From Cladopsammia gracilis (taxonomy: Eukaryota > Cnidaria > Anthozoa > Scleractinia > Dendrophylliidae), in the NCBI GenBank assembly GCA_022457155.1, contig JAJGOT010000033.1:1012501-1076500 (forward strand): a stretch of 64,000 bases of DNA, in the 5' to 3' direction. Positions 1-19,430 of this stretch are shown one piece after another. A program made the translations under genes and the position numbers. Positions within the stretch are counted from its first letter, which is position 1. Every line of letters begins with the position of its first letter. The notes beneath the pieces are model-generated. The model had not been told where the DNA came from, did no database searches, and worked only from the letters and a program-made list of their open reading frames with translations.

Positions 1-380
1 AACGTATGAAGTTCCTCGAAGCAAGATTTTGTTGCTTAAAGCTCACCCTTTCTCTCCACTACAGTGTCTTCTGAGTATTCTTTAGAGCTTTCTCTTTCCA
101 TTTTGAATATTTTGAATGTGTGTTATTACTCCAACAAGTAATAAGCACATGCAGAGCACATGCCGAGCGCGGCAGCCATTTTTGTAGAATTTTTATGTGA
201 CCTGCGACCCAGTTAGTATTAAAATATACATATAAATTTGCGTGCACAAATGTGACACCAAAAAAAAGAAAAGAAAGCGAAAAATGGAGCCCAGACCTTA
301 CCTCATGTGCACTGTGTGCATGAGTAATAAGGCAATAACTAAAAAACAAGTTTGGACCTTGAGGAAGTGTAATGGAGACT

Positions 381-689
381 TTAACCCTTCAACTCCTAAG
401 AGTGCCAAGGAACAAAATTCAAGAAACATTCCTAATTTCATTTTATAAGATACTGAAAAACTAATATAACCATGAGAAAGTACAGTGTACTGCTGAAGAG
501 GTTTCATTTGAATGGTCACACCATAGGATTTCGTAGACAGATTCAAACGTTAGAACAAATGGTACCATGCAAAAGTACTGCTGAAGAGGTTTCATTTGAA
601 TGGTCACACCATAGGATTTTGTTGACAGACTCAAGAGTTAGAACTACATTACATGTCTTCATAACTGAATCTGGGAGTGAAATTGTTAA
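381..689. repeat. Dispersed repeat with TTAACCCTT-like ends, copy 1
   Basis: The segment begins with ttaacccttcaactcc and ends near gggagtgaaattgttaa. It contains a direct internal duplication of about 85 bp (around 486-570 and 575-655) sharing gctgaagaggtttcattt. A related copy lies at 3800-4022 and a short remnant near 33355-33425. This is seen directly; classification as a MITE or SINE is uncertain. It sits upstream of the first visible SQOR exon, probably in an intron. Confidence 0.6.
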
Positions 690-1276
690 AATGACGTCAT
701 ATCCCTGAGCTCTAAGTACAGTGGACACCTCTCCATTACGGACATTTGGCTCCGTCCCTTTGGTTTTCGTATTAGAGAGGTTCAACTGTATATCTTTTGT
801 AAAAAAAATTGTTGCTAATTTGTGGCATTATTTTCCCAATGTTGAAGATTAGCTACGAGTTTCTCATTGTTGCTGTTGGTCTTCAATTGAAGTTTGAAAA
901 GGTATGATAACGAAAAGAGTTTTATTACAATAGATAAAATGTGAGTGGCAGAACTGTATTTGGATATTTACAATGGTGAGCAGTGCGGCTCACCATTGTA
1001 AGTAGTGATACAGTAGTCATACAATGTGCCCAGCGGTGTTGCAGCCAGTATGTTGAGATTGAAAGTGTAGAGACTAAATAAATGTGTGTTTCCTTGATGT
1101 AATGGTCATTCTTTCAGTTTCCAATGAGGGTGTGCAGTTTCCCTGACCCGACAAATGTCTGTCACATACAATACATTTACAATTATAGTAATTACAGAGC
1201 CTGGCCAATTCCCTCCATTACAACAGCTTGTCATTATTTACCATCCGTGATGTTGATAATAATTATAATTTTGTAG

Positions 1277-8157
<6,881 letters not shown>

Positions 8158-8563
8158 TTCTCTTCTAGCACCGAACATGATGAAACCCAGAAAGAAAAAA
8201 ACCCTCCGCGCAGCTAGGAGTCCACAGGCAGTTTGCACACATGCAAACGCCAGTATAAACTGTCGTAAAGCATGAGCAAGGCCAACTATAGGTGACGTTT
8301 ACTTTTGCACGCTATGTGCCCATGCCATGTTAATCTGAACAGAAATAGTAAAAAAGAAAATTAATCAACCATTTTTAAAATGTTGGAAAGAGCGAGCAAT
8401 GTAAAATATGTGTATTTGGCAGCCAATTGACCAGCAGATCAAGTCTTTTAAATTGTTAAAAGAAAAAGCAGAATGATTTAATTTTATAAATTAAATTAAG
8501 TAATTTAGTTTTGTAGATTTATAATACGTAGTTAATGGTATGAATTAATCTATTATGCACGAA

Positions 8564-8679
8564 AATAAAGTATCGTAGACAGAGAAATCATAGTATTGTT
8601 ACACGAAAAGTAGGATTTTACTGCAAACAAATTAAAATAATTAAAGGTTTGAAGACAAGCCGAAAAATGTAGAAATAAA
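8564..8679 (+). promoter_or_regulatory. Candidate SQOR polyadenylation signals
   Basis: AATAAA occurs at 8564-8569 and 8674-8679, 407 and 517 bp beyond the SQOR stop. Both are followed by agtat. Either could define the SQOR 3' end; the sequence alone does not decide. Confidence 0.5.
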
Positions 8680-8849
8680 GTATCCAACCTTGCAATGGGT
8701 GCGCATGCAATTTGAGTTTATTTCAGAGAAACCAACGATTCCTTTCTCCGGCCATGTTTGCGTTAAAGGGTTTAGTTTCTAATGAAACTGTGGTGCTGCG
8801 TCGGTGGGGAGTAAAACATGAAAATTTGCGGTTTTATCAACTGAGTTTG

Positions 8850-9057
8850 AGGTAAATTGGCCACCGTAAATAGACATTCAAAAGCTGACGGTTCGAGCGC
8901 CAACGAATCGCTTTGACGAAGGGCTGCCTCTCGAAGCGTCCGCTTTTGAATCTCTTTACGGTGGCTTATTTACCTTATCATATTCATGTTTCACTCCCCC
9001 ACCCCCTCCCCCCCGTCAGCTTTTAAATCTCCTTACGGTGGCCAATTTACCTTATCA
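8850..9057. repeat. Inverted-repeat element with extra terminal copy (ggtaaattggccaccgtaa)
   Basis: The left arm aggtaaattggccaccgta is mirrored at 8955-8976 and again, more exactly, at 9035-9055 after a C-rich spacer. Arms also share attcaaaagc/gcttttgaat. A short related palindrome lies at 30691-30757, again next to a sequence matching tgtttcactcccc. Confidence 0.7.
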
Positions 9058-9430
9058 ACTCCTTAATCATTTGATGAAAGCACATTTTTGTGTTTGCGTT
9101 TAGCCTGGTTCTCACTTTTGCAGTAAGTATAAGCGTGAGAAAAATCGTGTTTGAATCGGCGTAAAATAAGAGCAAGAACAAGAATCTATTTTCTTTCTGT
9201 TGTGCTTTTCCTTTTAGAAGTAGGTAGGAATACAGCGCACATATCACGCCTCATGGCGCTTCACATACACTTTGAGAATGAGATAGGACGTCAGCTTATG
9301 AGTGAGTTCAACCAACCCAATAATTCATTTAAAGCACTGCGCGTGCTTGCGCGTGCGTCTGACTTGTGTTTGTGCTTATCGTTTTGTGCACACTGGGTAC
9401 CAGCTGAAAACCCATCGAGAAATTATGACG

Positions 9431-9498
9431 TAATCTCGTACCCAGATCTCCCACGTTCAATACAGTACAAACACGAGTGAAATCTGGGTACGAGATTA
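9431..9498. repeat. Small palindrome
   Basis: taatctcgtacccagat at the left is mirrored by atctgggtacgagatta at the right, with a 34-bp spacer containing cacgttcaatacagtac. Confidence 0.8.
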
Positions 9499-10231
9499 AT
9501 TATGACACAGTTGAAGAGATAGGACCCTGGGAATGAGGTTGGCTGGAAACCAAGGTTTGAAGTAGTAACATCCTGGTGGTTATTTTGTAATTTATTTTTG
9601 TGCTTGTTTAACACGCGTGAACCAGGCTTTCTGACAGACCTGGATAGCGAAACACTCAAATGCACGGTCACAGCAACAAACCGTTGAGCATTGCTGGATC
9701 TGGGCTTCCAACAAACAAACAAGTCACTGTAACGGCTTTACAGTTGACAGTTGTTATAACTTTTAGCAGCTTTTAATTCTAGCCCCCGAGGAAGCTTTGT
9801 TTTATGTGCCTCCCCCGTCTAGATCTGCCACTGATAGCTGTTCCAAAGCTAACATTTGGGTGTACTGTTGACTTGTCAACCTTTTATCGCTTCGGCTCAG
9901 TTTCAGCTTGCTTGGGGGATATCGGGAGACGGTTCCCGAAAGGGGGAACGAATCTGGGGAAACAATGACGTAGCATTGGCCAGTCCTCCACGGAGTAATC
10001 GGGTAATGATGACGTTTTACAAGGGGATATCGGTGAAATATCCCCGAATATTAAAACCGGACAAGAAAATTATTAACCCACTATTTGAAAAGCCGCGTGA
10101 AAGTGAGTCTCTCAATCCATGTAACGCTTGTAGGTCCTCTCAGTGAAACCCCCTTCATCAGTAGATTGGATGCGAATCCTTCTGAGTCATTTAATGATTG
10201 TGTGGACATTTTCATCATTACCTGATACTCG

Positions 10232-10298
10232 CTAGCCTGCGCTTGCTCCCGTTTTCCGCGGGGAGCAAGGAAATCGGATACGTCTGCGCACAGGCTAG
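10232..10298. repeat. Small palindrome
   Basis: ctagcctgcgcttgctccc at the left pairs imperfectly with gggagcaag and gcgcacaggctag at the right. It lies in the intergenic space after SQOR. Confidence 0.65.
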
Positions 10299-11282
10299 AT
10301 ACTCGCATGCATTTGTGCACTGACTTAAGGCAAGTCGAGATTGTTTCTGCTATTAGAACTGTATTTTCTCTCTGTAAGTGCTTATGCACGGAGAACACAA
10401 GGATGTCCCTCCTTCATCCTGCGCCACGGAAGCAATAAACTGGAACGCTGTACGAAAAGTTGGCTTTGATAATCTTTGATTTTCATCAAATAATAATAAT
10501 TATCATAATACACTTTTTCTTTTTTATAAGAATATTGTTTTTCCGGCCCAGGCTGAATATTCCTATATTTCTGCCGATTTTAGGCTGAAACTATTCTTGT
10601 AATATTCTTAATTATAGCTTATGACATTTCCGTTTAAGGCTGTATTGGGGTATCAATTACAATATTTGTTTTTAAGCTGGTTCTGTTTCTAAGGCGCGCA
10701 GATGATGGTTTATACCTTGGAAGTAAACTGTGTAATTTGTGAAACACGGGCACCAAATGTTTCACCATCAACTTTTGACGTTGCTTTTGACGCACGTCAA
10801 AAATACTACATTTGATGCACGTCACAGGCGAATCAAAGATACCTTTGTACAAGTCAAAGCAACATTTGACAGCACCTTTACAATACCCGTGATAAGCGTC
10901 TAAGGTGCACTATATCTTTGAGTCAAAGATGGCCTTTACCATCTTTTATACCCGTGTCAAAGGTTTGGAAACATGTCAAAGGCGTGTGGTAAAGGCGATT
11001 TTTCAAATAACAACATAGCCCTCTCGGCGGCAACTCAGGGCTCCAGTGGTAGGGGGTACACTTACTCCCAGCCTCTCCTTTAGCCTGCGGAGGAAGCTCA
11101 CAATAACAGCAATTTTGACAAACGTATTAACTTTACTAGGGAACGGTATAACGAAGTAAATATTTTTATTCCATTGCATTAAACGGGAACCATAGCATTT
11201 TTGGTTTGACACAAAGTTCTATTAATTAAAAAAATTATAATTACGTCAATACAAATGCATTCAAAACGTCAAACCAGTCGTT

Positions 11283-11295
11283 TTAAAAATGTACA
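11283..11295. repeat. LINE target-site duplication, left copy
   Basis: The 13 bases ttaaaaatgtaca occur here and again, identically, at 14600-14612. They bracket the retroelement exactly, directly next to its (ATG)n tail, and so mark its insertion site. Confidence 0.9.
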
Positions 11296-14200
11296 TCATC
11301 ATCATCATCATGTCCTTTTCCCTCTGGGGGAAATAGGGCCTTGTGTTCTCTCTCTCCAAGCTTCTCGGTCTTTGGCACAACTACCGGCTTCTGTCCAACC
11401 TTTGAACCCAAGTTCACCTCGTTCTCTCTCTACCATTCTTCGCCATGTCTCCTTCGGCCTACCTCTCCTACGTCTTCCTTCTGGGGTCCATGTCAAGGCT
11501 ATCCTCGTGTTCTCGCTTGCACTTTTCCTTAGCACATGTCCAATCAGTTTCCAGCGTCTACGTCTTATCTGTTGCGTGATCTCTTCCATAATTATTCGTC
11601 TTGACTCTTATCTCTTTATTTGTCACTTTCATAGGCCAGTAAATCTTCAGAATTCGACGTAGGCACTTGTGAAGGAAAACATTAAGCTTGGTCTCGTCGC
11701 TTTTAATCATTCGCCAAGTTTCGCAACCATAGAGAAGGACAGCCATTACACTAGATCTAAAAATCCTCAACTTGGTGTTTATACTGAGTTGACTGTTCTT
11801 CCAGATGTTCTTTAAGTTGCGGAAGACTGTTTGTGCTTTTCCCAGCCTGGCACTTATATCCTCACCTGCACCTGTTATTGTGACTGTAGCACCAAGATAT
11901 ACAAACTTCTCTACCTCTTCAATATCACTCCCTTCTAGTTGGATCTTTGTTCCAGAATTAACGTTCCATTTCACTACCATTGTTTTTCCTAAGTTAATCT
12001 TCAGCCCGGTCTTCTTCCCGTTTATGTTAAGATTTTCAACCTTTGTTTGCATGTCCACTATCCTACTTGCAACAAGAGCCACATCATCAGCAAAGTCTAA
12101 GTCCTCTAGCTTGCTCGCGAATTGCCATCTTATCCCAGTTTGCTTTCCTTCAATAGTCCTTCTCATAACCCAATCAATCACTAAAAGAAAGAGAAATCCA
12201 GACATGCAACATCCTTGTTTCACCCCTGTCTTTACATCAAACCAGTCGTAACTTCCAGAACCGTCTACCACAGCACATTTGCTCTGTTCATACATTGCCT
12301 TTACCATTGTAATCAATTTTGATGGAATACCATACTCTCTCATTATTTCTCATAGCATGCCTCTGTCAATGCTATCAAATGCCTTCTCGAAATCCACAAA
12401 GCAAACATACAGGTTGGCATTCCACTCAACTACTTGCTCAATGATGTTTCTCAGAATAAATATCTGTTCAATTGTCCCCCTTCCTCTCCTAAACCCTGCC
12501 TGTTCCTGTCTAACCCTGGTATCAACAGTGTCCCTAATTCTTGTAATAATTACTTTGCCCAATACCTTTGCGGCCACAGGTAGCAATGTTATTCCTCTCC
12601 AATTTCCACATTCCATGAGATTTCCCTTCTTAGGGAGACGAATGATCAACCCACATGTCCAGTCTCTAGGTACTCTTTCACTTTCCCAGATCTTCACGAG
12701 CAATTCATACAACACAGCTACTGTAGTTTCAAGATCTGCCTTCATCAGCTCTGTTGTCATGCCATCAACACCACCAGCCTTTCCATTCTTCATTTGTTGT
12801 ATAGCAGTCCTGATCTCTGCATGTGTAACAGGACCTGTTTCAATTTCGAGTGGTTCACAAGCTACACTCTCCACTTCCAACCGTGTGGGGGGAGGTCTAT
12901 TCAGAACTTCAGCAAAATGCTCCTTCCACCTTTTCTTTACCTCTTCCTCTTTTGTTAGTAGGATGCCTTCTTTATTCCTTACTGAGTCTGTTCTTCTAGT
13001 TGGTTTGCTGCAAAGCTGTCTCGCAGCATCAAATATCGCCTTCATGTTACCCGTTTTCGCTGCTTTTTCGGCATCACTAGCAACCTGGTCAATCCAATTT
13101 CTCCTATCTCTCCTCAGTTGTTTTTTTTACTTCATTATCTTTAGCTTGGTATTCCTCTCTGTATCTTGCTTTTAGTCTCTCTGACCTGGATGAATAAACT
13201 TTAGCCTTACAAGATCTTCTTTCGTCGATTTTCTTCCAACTTGTAGCACTTCCTAAGACCTCTTCAGCTGTTTTCTTATAACTTTCCTTTATGTTAAACC
13301 ATCGAGTGTCTATGTCTGGTTCGTCGCCTTCTGTGCTTTCATCAGCTAGACAGCTAAATCTGTTCCTCAACTTGATCTGAAACTGCTGCTTAACTTCCGG
13401 TATTTTTAGTTTGGCTATGTTATATCTTCTGGCATTACTTGTATTCTTGACTATCCCGCGCAAACGAAGATGCACAGTTGTGATAACTAGGTTGTGATCG
13501 CTTCCACTGTCTGCGCCTCTATAAGATCTTGTATCCCTCCTTGATCTCTTAAACCTACCGTTCACCGCCACATGATCGATTTGGTTTCTGACCTTCCCAT
13601 TAGGAGCAGTCCAGGTGTATTTGTGTATATTCTTGTGTGGAAACATTGTTGATACAATAGCTAAGTTGTTGGCTGCACAACAAAAGGAGACAAATCGAAC
13701 ACCATTTTCTGACCGCTCATCTCCAAGTCCATGCCGACCCACAACACCATCTTCCCCTTCCTGTGTAGCCCCGACCTTGGCGTTCCAATCGCCCATCATT
13801 ATAATCATGTCATGCCTCGGAATCTCATCAGTAACCCTCTGTAACAAATCGTAAAAACTGTCTTTTACCTCTTCATCTGCCTCATTCGTTGGTGCATATA
13901 CCTGAACCACCGTTGTTTTTATAAATCTTGAAGTGAATCGTGCGGTCATAATTCTATCCCTAACTGACATCCAGCTCTCTAAGCAACCAGCCGCTTGTTT
14001 GGTCATCACCAGTGCAACACCACTTTGGTGTATGTTGTCATCTCTTCCTGAATACAGAATAACTTCACCTGTCTGTGTCTTGAGCCGCCCAGAACCAGAC
14101 CAACGGCATTCGCTAATGCCCAGGATATCCAAGTTATATCTTTGCATCTCTTTAACTACTTGTGCTGTTTTTCCCACGCTATACATTGTCCTTACATTCC

Positions 14201-14599
14201 AATTTCCTATGCGGAGCATCTTCTTGGGGTTAGCAAATGACTTGATCAGAGTACAGGCTTCCTTTCGGATTGGGCGTGCACCCGTCATACCACCGTCATC
14301 CCATCTGATGAATTCATCTTCTGGAGTTTGGCAAGTCGTTGTACTACTCCCGAGGTAACACTCATTGAGTTGAGAAATTAAGGTTTCCGTAATCTGTTGT
14401 TTTTTAACGAGAAGGGGTGATTGGCCCCAAGCTCAACCTGTTACCGGCAGGAGCCGGGGGGTTATTCTCTGTCTGGACTCTACCTCTTGACCACTCCGGC
14501 AAGGTTGAACCTGCCAGGGACCAAGGTCCCAGCCGGCATAGCTCTAAAGGTCACTGAGCCTCGCAAGCTTCACCACCACGTCAAGGTGATAACCCACGG
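11296..14599 (-). mobile_element. Near full-length non-LTR retrotransposon, RTE clade
   Basis: A 3304-bp minus-strand insertion bounded by the perfect 13-bp duplication. On its coding strand it has a roughly 300-bp 5' untranslated leader, one long broken ORF (14288-11308) encoding an apurinic-type endonuclease then a reverse transcriptase, almost no 3' UTR, and a short (ATG)n tail. Endonuclease homology to the BovB/CFDP2 type, the compact 3' end and the microsatellite tail are RTE-clade traits. Because the leader, tail and duplication are intact, the insertion looks relatively young despite its disabled ORF. Confidence 0.93.
11308..14288 (-). pseudogene. LINE endonuclease/reverse transcriptase ORF, broken by three lesions
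   Basis: The N-terminal part from ATG at 14288 shows endonuclease motifs in order: GNWNVRTM, ISECRW, VYAPTNEAD, GDWNAKVG, NQIDHV and SDHNLV. Reverse-transcriptase motifs follow: the RRGRGTIEQIF region, FVDFEKAFDS, GVKQGC and the catalytic FADD at 12083-12094 (YADD variant). The C-terminus has the GRRRRGRPKETWRR motif. Lesions: a frameshift in the A-run at about 13120-13127, an in-frame TGA at 12350-12352, and a one-base frameshift near 11590-11600. The copy cannot make a full protein. Nothing suggests host domestication. Confidence 0.92.
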
Positions 14600-14612
14600 T
14601 TAAAAATGTACA
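14600..14612. repeat. LINE target-site duplication, right copy
   Basis: Identical to 11283-11295 and adjoining the 5' end of the LINE, which starts (on the minus strand) with ccgtgggttatcaccttg. The intact 5' junction argues against 5' truncation. Confidence 0.9.
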
Positions 14613-15978
14613 GTAATGTAGTAAATGCACGACGATTTTGGTTAAAAAGTTTTCAAACATTTAAATAAGAAATAACCGCAAATATAAAACTCTATCTTTG
14701 TTCTTAAATACAAAGTACGACTAACGTATACTACAAAGATTATATTATTTGCACCTTATGTACAGTAGTTGTAAGAACTGATGTCATAATTATTTACAGA
14801 ACCCAGTGTTCCACTTTCGAACCCGTTAAATACGACAATTAATCATTTCTATATTCAGTAAGTTGCAAAATATGATACACAATAATTTATAAATAATAAA
14901 GAAATGTATTTCTATGATATACCTAATTCAATAAAGGTTGCTTTGGCATTATTGGTCATTGGTCATTGGGCATTGGCATTTGGGCATACGGAACACAATG
15001 CAATGCTTTGCTTGAGTGACCGCCAAACAATAGCTTCCCAAAGCCCAATTACCAATGACCAAAGCAACCTTTATTGAATTATAGGTTAATACTACTGTTC
15101 GTACCATACACAATTGTCCAAAAATGACATTCTCCGATTTAGCTTTATCCTGTCTTTTTACGTGAGGCATAGTACTCCACACAGCCTTTCAGAGAAAAAT
15201 GAGTTTTCAGTCACACGAAAATTAAATGCATTTTCATAGACATAGTTGTGCACCACGCCTCGCTTTTAAAAAGATGGAATTTTAGGTTATCACCTGAAAG
15301 CAAGTCGACTGATGATGGGCAATCCCAGTCCACAGAATATAGAGCATTCTGCTTCTCCTGATAGTATATTCCCTCAAAATGAGGGGTGCATAACTATTAT
15401 TATAATTATTGATGTTTCATCAAACAAAACAAAAATTTTAAAAATCAACTGCATTAAAATAAATGTTAAAATAAATAAATTATCAAAAAATTAAAAACAC
15501 TTTATGGCAGCATATTAAATACAGATTGCAGTGCTGGCCATCATACAACAAATTGTTAAGTAACGTAAATTAGCCTGAAAAGTAAGAATGGAAAGTGAAG
15601 TAAAGAGAAGATAATATGCACAGAGAAAAGGGAAGTATAGCTTCCTTTCAAACTGTCCACTGTAATTGGCATTTAAGGACATTCATGCTAATTGTTTATA
15701 AAATAATGTACATCTTTACTAGTCATGTTGCAATGACTGTATGAGCCCAAGCACCAAGGAAAAATCTTAACACATAAAGGGCTGATACCTGCTGTGTTAA
15801 CTTTGCTTTAGATTTAACTCGCTTGGGCCTTCCAAACAGGTTTAAAATTAATAGTTAATGCAAACATGCATTTTGCGGTAGTTCTTATTTTCTTAAAATC
15901 TTACAAAAAAACTCAGTTCTTTGGTTGCACTGTTCCATAACCTACACAAATTACATAAAAATAAATGATTCCCAATCA
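14613..15978. other. Interval between the LINE and the 3' end of GSKIP
   Basis: AT-rich sequence containing the palindromic element at 14921-15086 and presumably the GSKIP 3' UTR toward its right edge. I find no clear minus-strand AATAAA close to the GSKIP stop, so the 3' end is not placed. No other gene is seen. Confidence 0.5.
14921..15086. repeat. Palindromic MITE
   Basis: The left terminus acctaattcaataaaggtt and following gctttgg mirror the right terminus ccaaagcaacctttattg plus aattataggt. The interior has imperfect ggtcattgg/ccaatgacc pairs. About 166 bp. Confidence 0.85.
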
Positions 15979-18900
15979 TCAAGATGCAGTTTTTTCACTG
16001 GTCTTCTCATCAGAGACATTGGAATTAGCATTACCATCAACAACTGCTTGATCCAGTGAAGACAGTCTTTGTACCAGTGCTTCACCAAATGACTGAGAAT
16101 ATCCAGGACTGAGTGAGTCTAACAAAGCATACATTGTCTCATAATACTTAGACACCCTTTCTTCCTGGTTCTCATCAAAGTTATCTCCAACGACCTGGAA
16201 TAAATAAATGAATAATAAAATATTACATGGACATTTAATATAAAATTTCATTGCATTCACTGACTTGTGACAACACTGCTGTGCAAAATGAAGTTTCTTA
16301 CATTTATTTTAGTAGCCGACTCCCATGATTTATCGCTCCCCTTTGGCGTAAATATTTTGAAATAATCATCTTCCTCGATTAACCACCACCCATCCCATCC
16401 CCTCTCTTTCTTTCATCTCCTCCCAGTCAAGTTAAAAATTTCTCTCTTTTTTTACTTCTTGTTTAGGAAAGAAGCTTCAATTATTTTAATCATTGCAATT
16501 ACAGAAAAGTTTCAAAAGCATAGGTTTCATATGGTTTTTCAGTGTGTGACATTCATGTATTTGACTCTTTCATGTATTTCTTGGAGCTCTCTAATTAGCG
16601 CATTAGCATTTCCAGCAAGCAATATTTGAAATAACTGTCCCCTCTAGCTTGACAATAATCACCTCCTCTCGAACAATCGCCCGCTTTTAGAGTGAAAAAA
16701 AAATCACCCCAGCTACAATTTACATGTAGATTATTTAAATCGCATAGCACGAAAGGGGCAGGGAGAGAGTATTTTTTCTTCCCCTCCCCCCTTTCTTCAT
16801 CTTTCTGCCTGACACCCACCCTGTTGGCCACATTTTCTACTCTCCCCAATCTTTCTCTAATTTCATATTCCAAGATGGCATCCAAACATTTTGCATAGGA
16901 AATATTCAGTGCTCACTCGCCACAAGCTACACTGCAGGCAACATGTAGCATTACCCAAGTTTTTTGTTGTATAATTTAGATGTATTGCATGTAACTGTGA
17001 CGATGTTGAGTGTCAAACCCCTTTCATTTTGACGAAGCAAGTTTAGGCAATAAATGATTTATTAACTTAAACCTATTAACTTAGTAAGCTCAAAATGTTT
17101 AAAGCATGTATTTCCATTTAATGCACTGCAAATGTTTTTATACATTGCCTTCAAACTTTCTCATATATTGTTGCGAAGTGTAAAGTTTTAAATAAAAGAA
17201 ATGTAATACTGCTGAGTGTTAGGTTTTTCATTATGGATTGTTCAAGCATAAGTATATGCACTGACTCAGAAAATATCAGCTGCATGACATAATTAATGCA
17301 TATTTTTCATTGTTTTTTTTTTTCCATTTTATTTTATCCGGGTCCTGACAAAGAGAATTTAAAATAAGCTACACTGGAAAATTTAGTGAATATTATTATT
17401 GAGCGCTAAGAAATTTTGACAGCTCCATGCAAACCAATCATCATTATTTTGTTAATATATACATTTGCAGTTACCAATACAGCTTGAAAAATTCATTATG
17501 AGAGTAATTATCAAGCTAGGCAAGAACTCAGTCTTTTAATAATAATTAATAGCTTTTACTCCTCGGTTCACAGAAAATTTTAAAATTTTAAAATTAAATG
17601 TTTAAATGACTTCAACCTTTGACTGCAAGTGCACTTTCACGAATGACTAAAAGGTGTGACATTGACTGCTTGTCATAAGAAAAATGTTAAGATTTGGGGA
17701 TTTTGGTTCCAAGTGATTTTTTTACCCTTGCATAATTTAAACATTTTTTCAATTTCAAATCAATTTTTCAAAACATAATGGCTTGAGTGAATTAAGCCTG
17801 GGTTTCATGTCTGGAAAATCCCAGACAATCAGAGAATTCACTGTTTCCCAACCATTCCAGATTTTGCCAACTTATGAAAACACAAAATCAAAGACATCCC
17901 CAATCATCTGGGATGGTCTGGGACAAATCGGGAGCGTTTCTATTTTCCCAATGCATCCCAGATTTCTGTGATGATTGTTGATTTTCCTGACATATCGGCA
18001 AAATCTGGGATGGTCGGGAAACAGCAAAATCTCTGATCATCTGGGAATTAACCGACATTTTCACAAAGGAAAAAATTGAATTTAGTTAAGCTCACTGACT
18101 CCCTTTGAAGTGAACATACATGTAGAAATTATTACAATTTTTACCAGATCCCTTGTGTAATAATCAAATTGTCAGCCCAGCGGTGTGGTAGAAGGAAACG
18201 TGTGACCCTTGTCGTGTTGTCTTTTACATGTAAGCTTATTTATAGGGGCATTGTCATGCAGATTTTGTTGTGTTTTGATCAAAATACACTAAATATAATT
18301 ATGACAAAGTACCTTCACCTCAAACATAAAATTGCTTTTAGAACACCAAGAAGATAATATCAAGTGATTTCTTCAAGGAAGAACAAACCATAATAAGTTT
18401 TTTTGCGATTTTTCCACGACTCTTGGGAGGAACTTGAAAAAATTGGCCAATTTTTTCAAGTTGCAATCCGTTTCCATCCTGGCCATCCGCAGCCAAAGAT
18501 AACGAATACTAGTTTCTGTGCACTGATAGAGTATTTGTGAACAAAACTGGACCATTATTTGTAGGTTTCCATTGAAACAAATGTGTTTTCTGGCTTTTCA
18601 AAGTGATACTGAAAATAGGTGACAGTGTCCCTTTAATTTTAAAGAGTTTATCTTAAATTCGACAGAACTTGATGGTCTTGCTAACACTGCAGACGGTTTT
18701 TCGCTGACACTGAAAATCATCAAAATTTGGACAAAAAAATATAAATATTGGTGCAGCGTGATGAACGGGGTGATTTCCGTGACTCGCTTATTTAGCTAGC
18801 CTGGACGCACTGTCAGAAATCACAACTAATGTACATTTGAATAAATCATACAGTACTTGACGCTGGACAATAACGACAAATCAAGCATTAAAAGATGGAA

Positions 18901-19099
18901 CTACACTAGCACCTACCCGAAATCCGAGGACGCTAAGCTCGATACACATACTTTTACATTCCTGGGTCAAAACATTCAAGAAAACACGCTCGCGTGAACT
19001 GGGGAGTTTCGTTGAAAGGCTCATCGATTTGACGGTAAATCCAATGTCTGCTATCACTGCTTCCGCTTCCAGTTTGAAATCAATTTCTTCCTCTTCCAT
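15979..19099 (-). CDS. GSKIP: GSK3-beta interacting protein (GSKIP), two coding exons
   Basis: Family role: a small cytosolic A-kinase anchoring protein that binds the PKA RII subunits and GSK3-beta, inhibiting or scaffolding GSK3-beta. Exon 1 runs 19099-18917 and exon 2 16194-15979, with donor GTAGGT and acceptor TTCCAG in phase 0, giving 132 residues (human 139). Exon 1 carries the conserved LEAEAVIADI segment, matching the RII-binding side of the DUF727 fold. Exon 2 starts VVGDNF and holds YYETMYALLDSLSPGYSQSF, corresponding to the human SLLDTLSPAYREAFG stretch, then ALVQRL, the GSK3-binding helix. The start is the first ATG in frame (MEEEEID); upstream in-frame codons have no ATG. The tail (DGNANSNVSDEKTSEKTAS) is lineage-specific. 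The gene is head to head with the zinc-knuckle gene. Confidence 0.95.
17806..18055. repeat. Imperfect inverted repeat rich in TCTGGGAT/ATCCCAGA
   Basis: Within the GSKIP intron, segments such as gggatggtctggg, atgcatcccagatttctg, tctgggatggtcgggaaaca and tgtttcccaaccattccaga form several nested inverted pairs over about 250 bp. It looks like a decayed foldback MITE. Boundaries are approximate. Confidence 0.5.
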
Positions 19100-19430
19100 A
19101 ATGAGAGAGCAAAACAAATTTGAGCAAACTTTTCTTCCACAAAGCGAATTGAGGGTGATTGGTCTTAATATTTATGCGAAAACTGAAAATAAAAACAAGC
19201 CGAAAAGAGACTGGGGATGATCGGAATGGGTTGTGCCAGCAATTCATTACAACACTTTACAACAGTATAAATATTTCAATACTTTGTCATGCGCAACAGA
19301 CATTGTGAGCCCACGTTGAGTTTGGTATTCAGTAGTTTTATCGCAGATAAGTACGTTATGTAAAATAACGTTATGTGAAGTTTGCTGTCTGTGTTGTGAA
19401 GTTGTGAAATTGATCAAATCTAATATCAAA
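19100..19430. promoter_or_regulatory. Shared divergent promoter region of GSKIP and the zinc-knuckle gene
   Basis: Only 331 bp separate the two ATG codons, which point away from each other. Both 5' UTRs and both core promoters must fit here unless there are distant non-coding exons. An inverted CCAAT box (ATTGG, 19158-19162) is present. No obvious TATA box sits at a useful distance from either start. The bidirectional role is inferred from layout. Confidence 0.6.

Larger units (their letters stand above)
8158..11282. other. Gene-poor interval after SQOR
   Basis: No coding exon can be supported here. The interval holds the candidate SQOR polyadenylation sites, the three inverted repeats listed separately, a region (10740-10990) rich in degenerate tcaaag/catttgac motifs, and otherwise unremarkable AT-rich sequence. 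Short open frames have no splice-supported partners. Confidence 0.6.

Noticed and set aside
12279..13175. A 298-codon plus-strand open frame
   Set aside because: It is antisense to the LINE reverse-transcriptase domain, which has clear catalytic motifs on the other strand.
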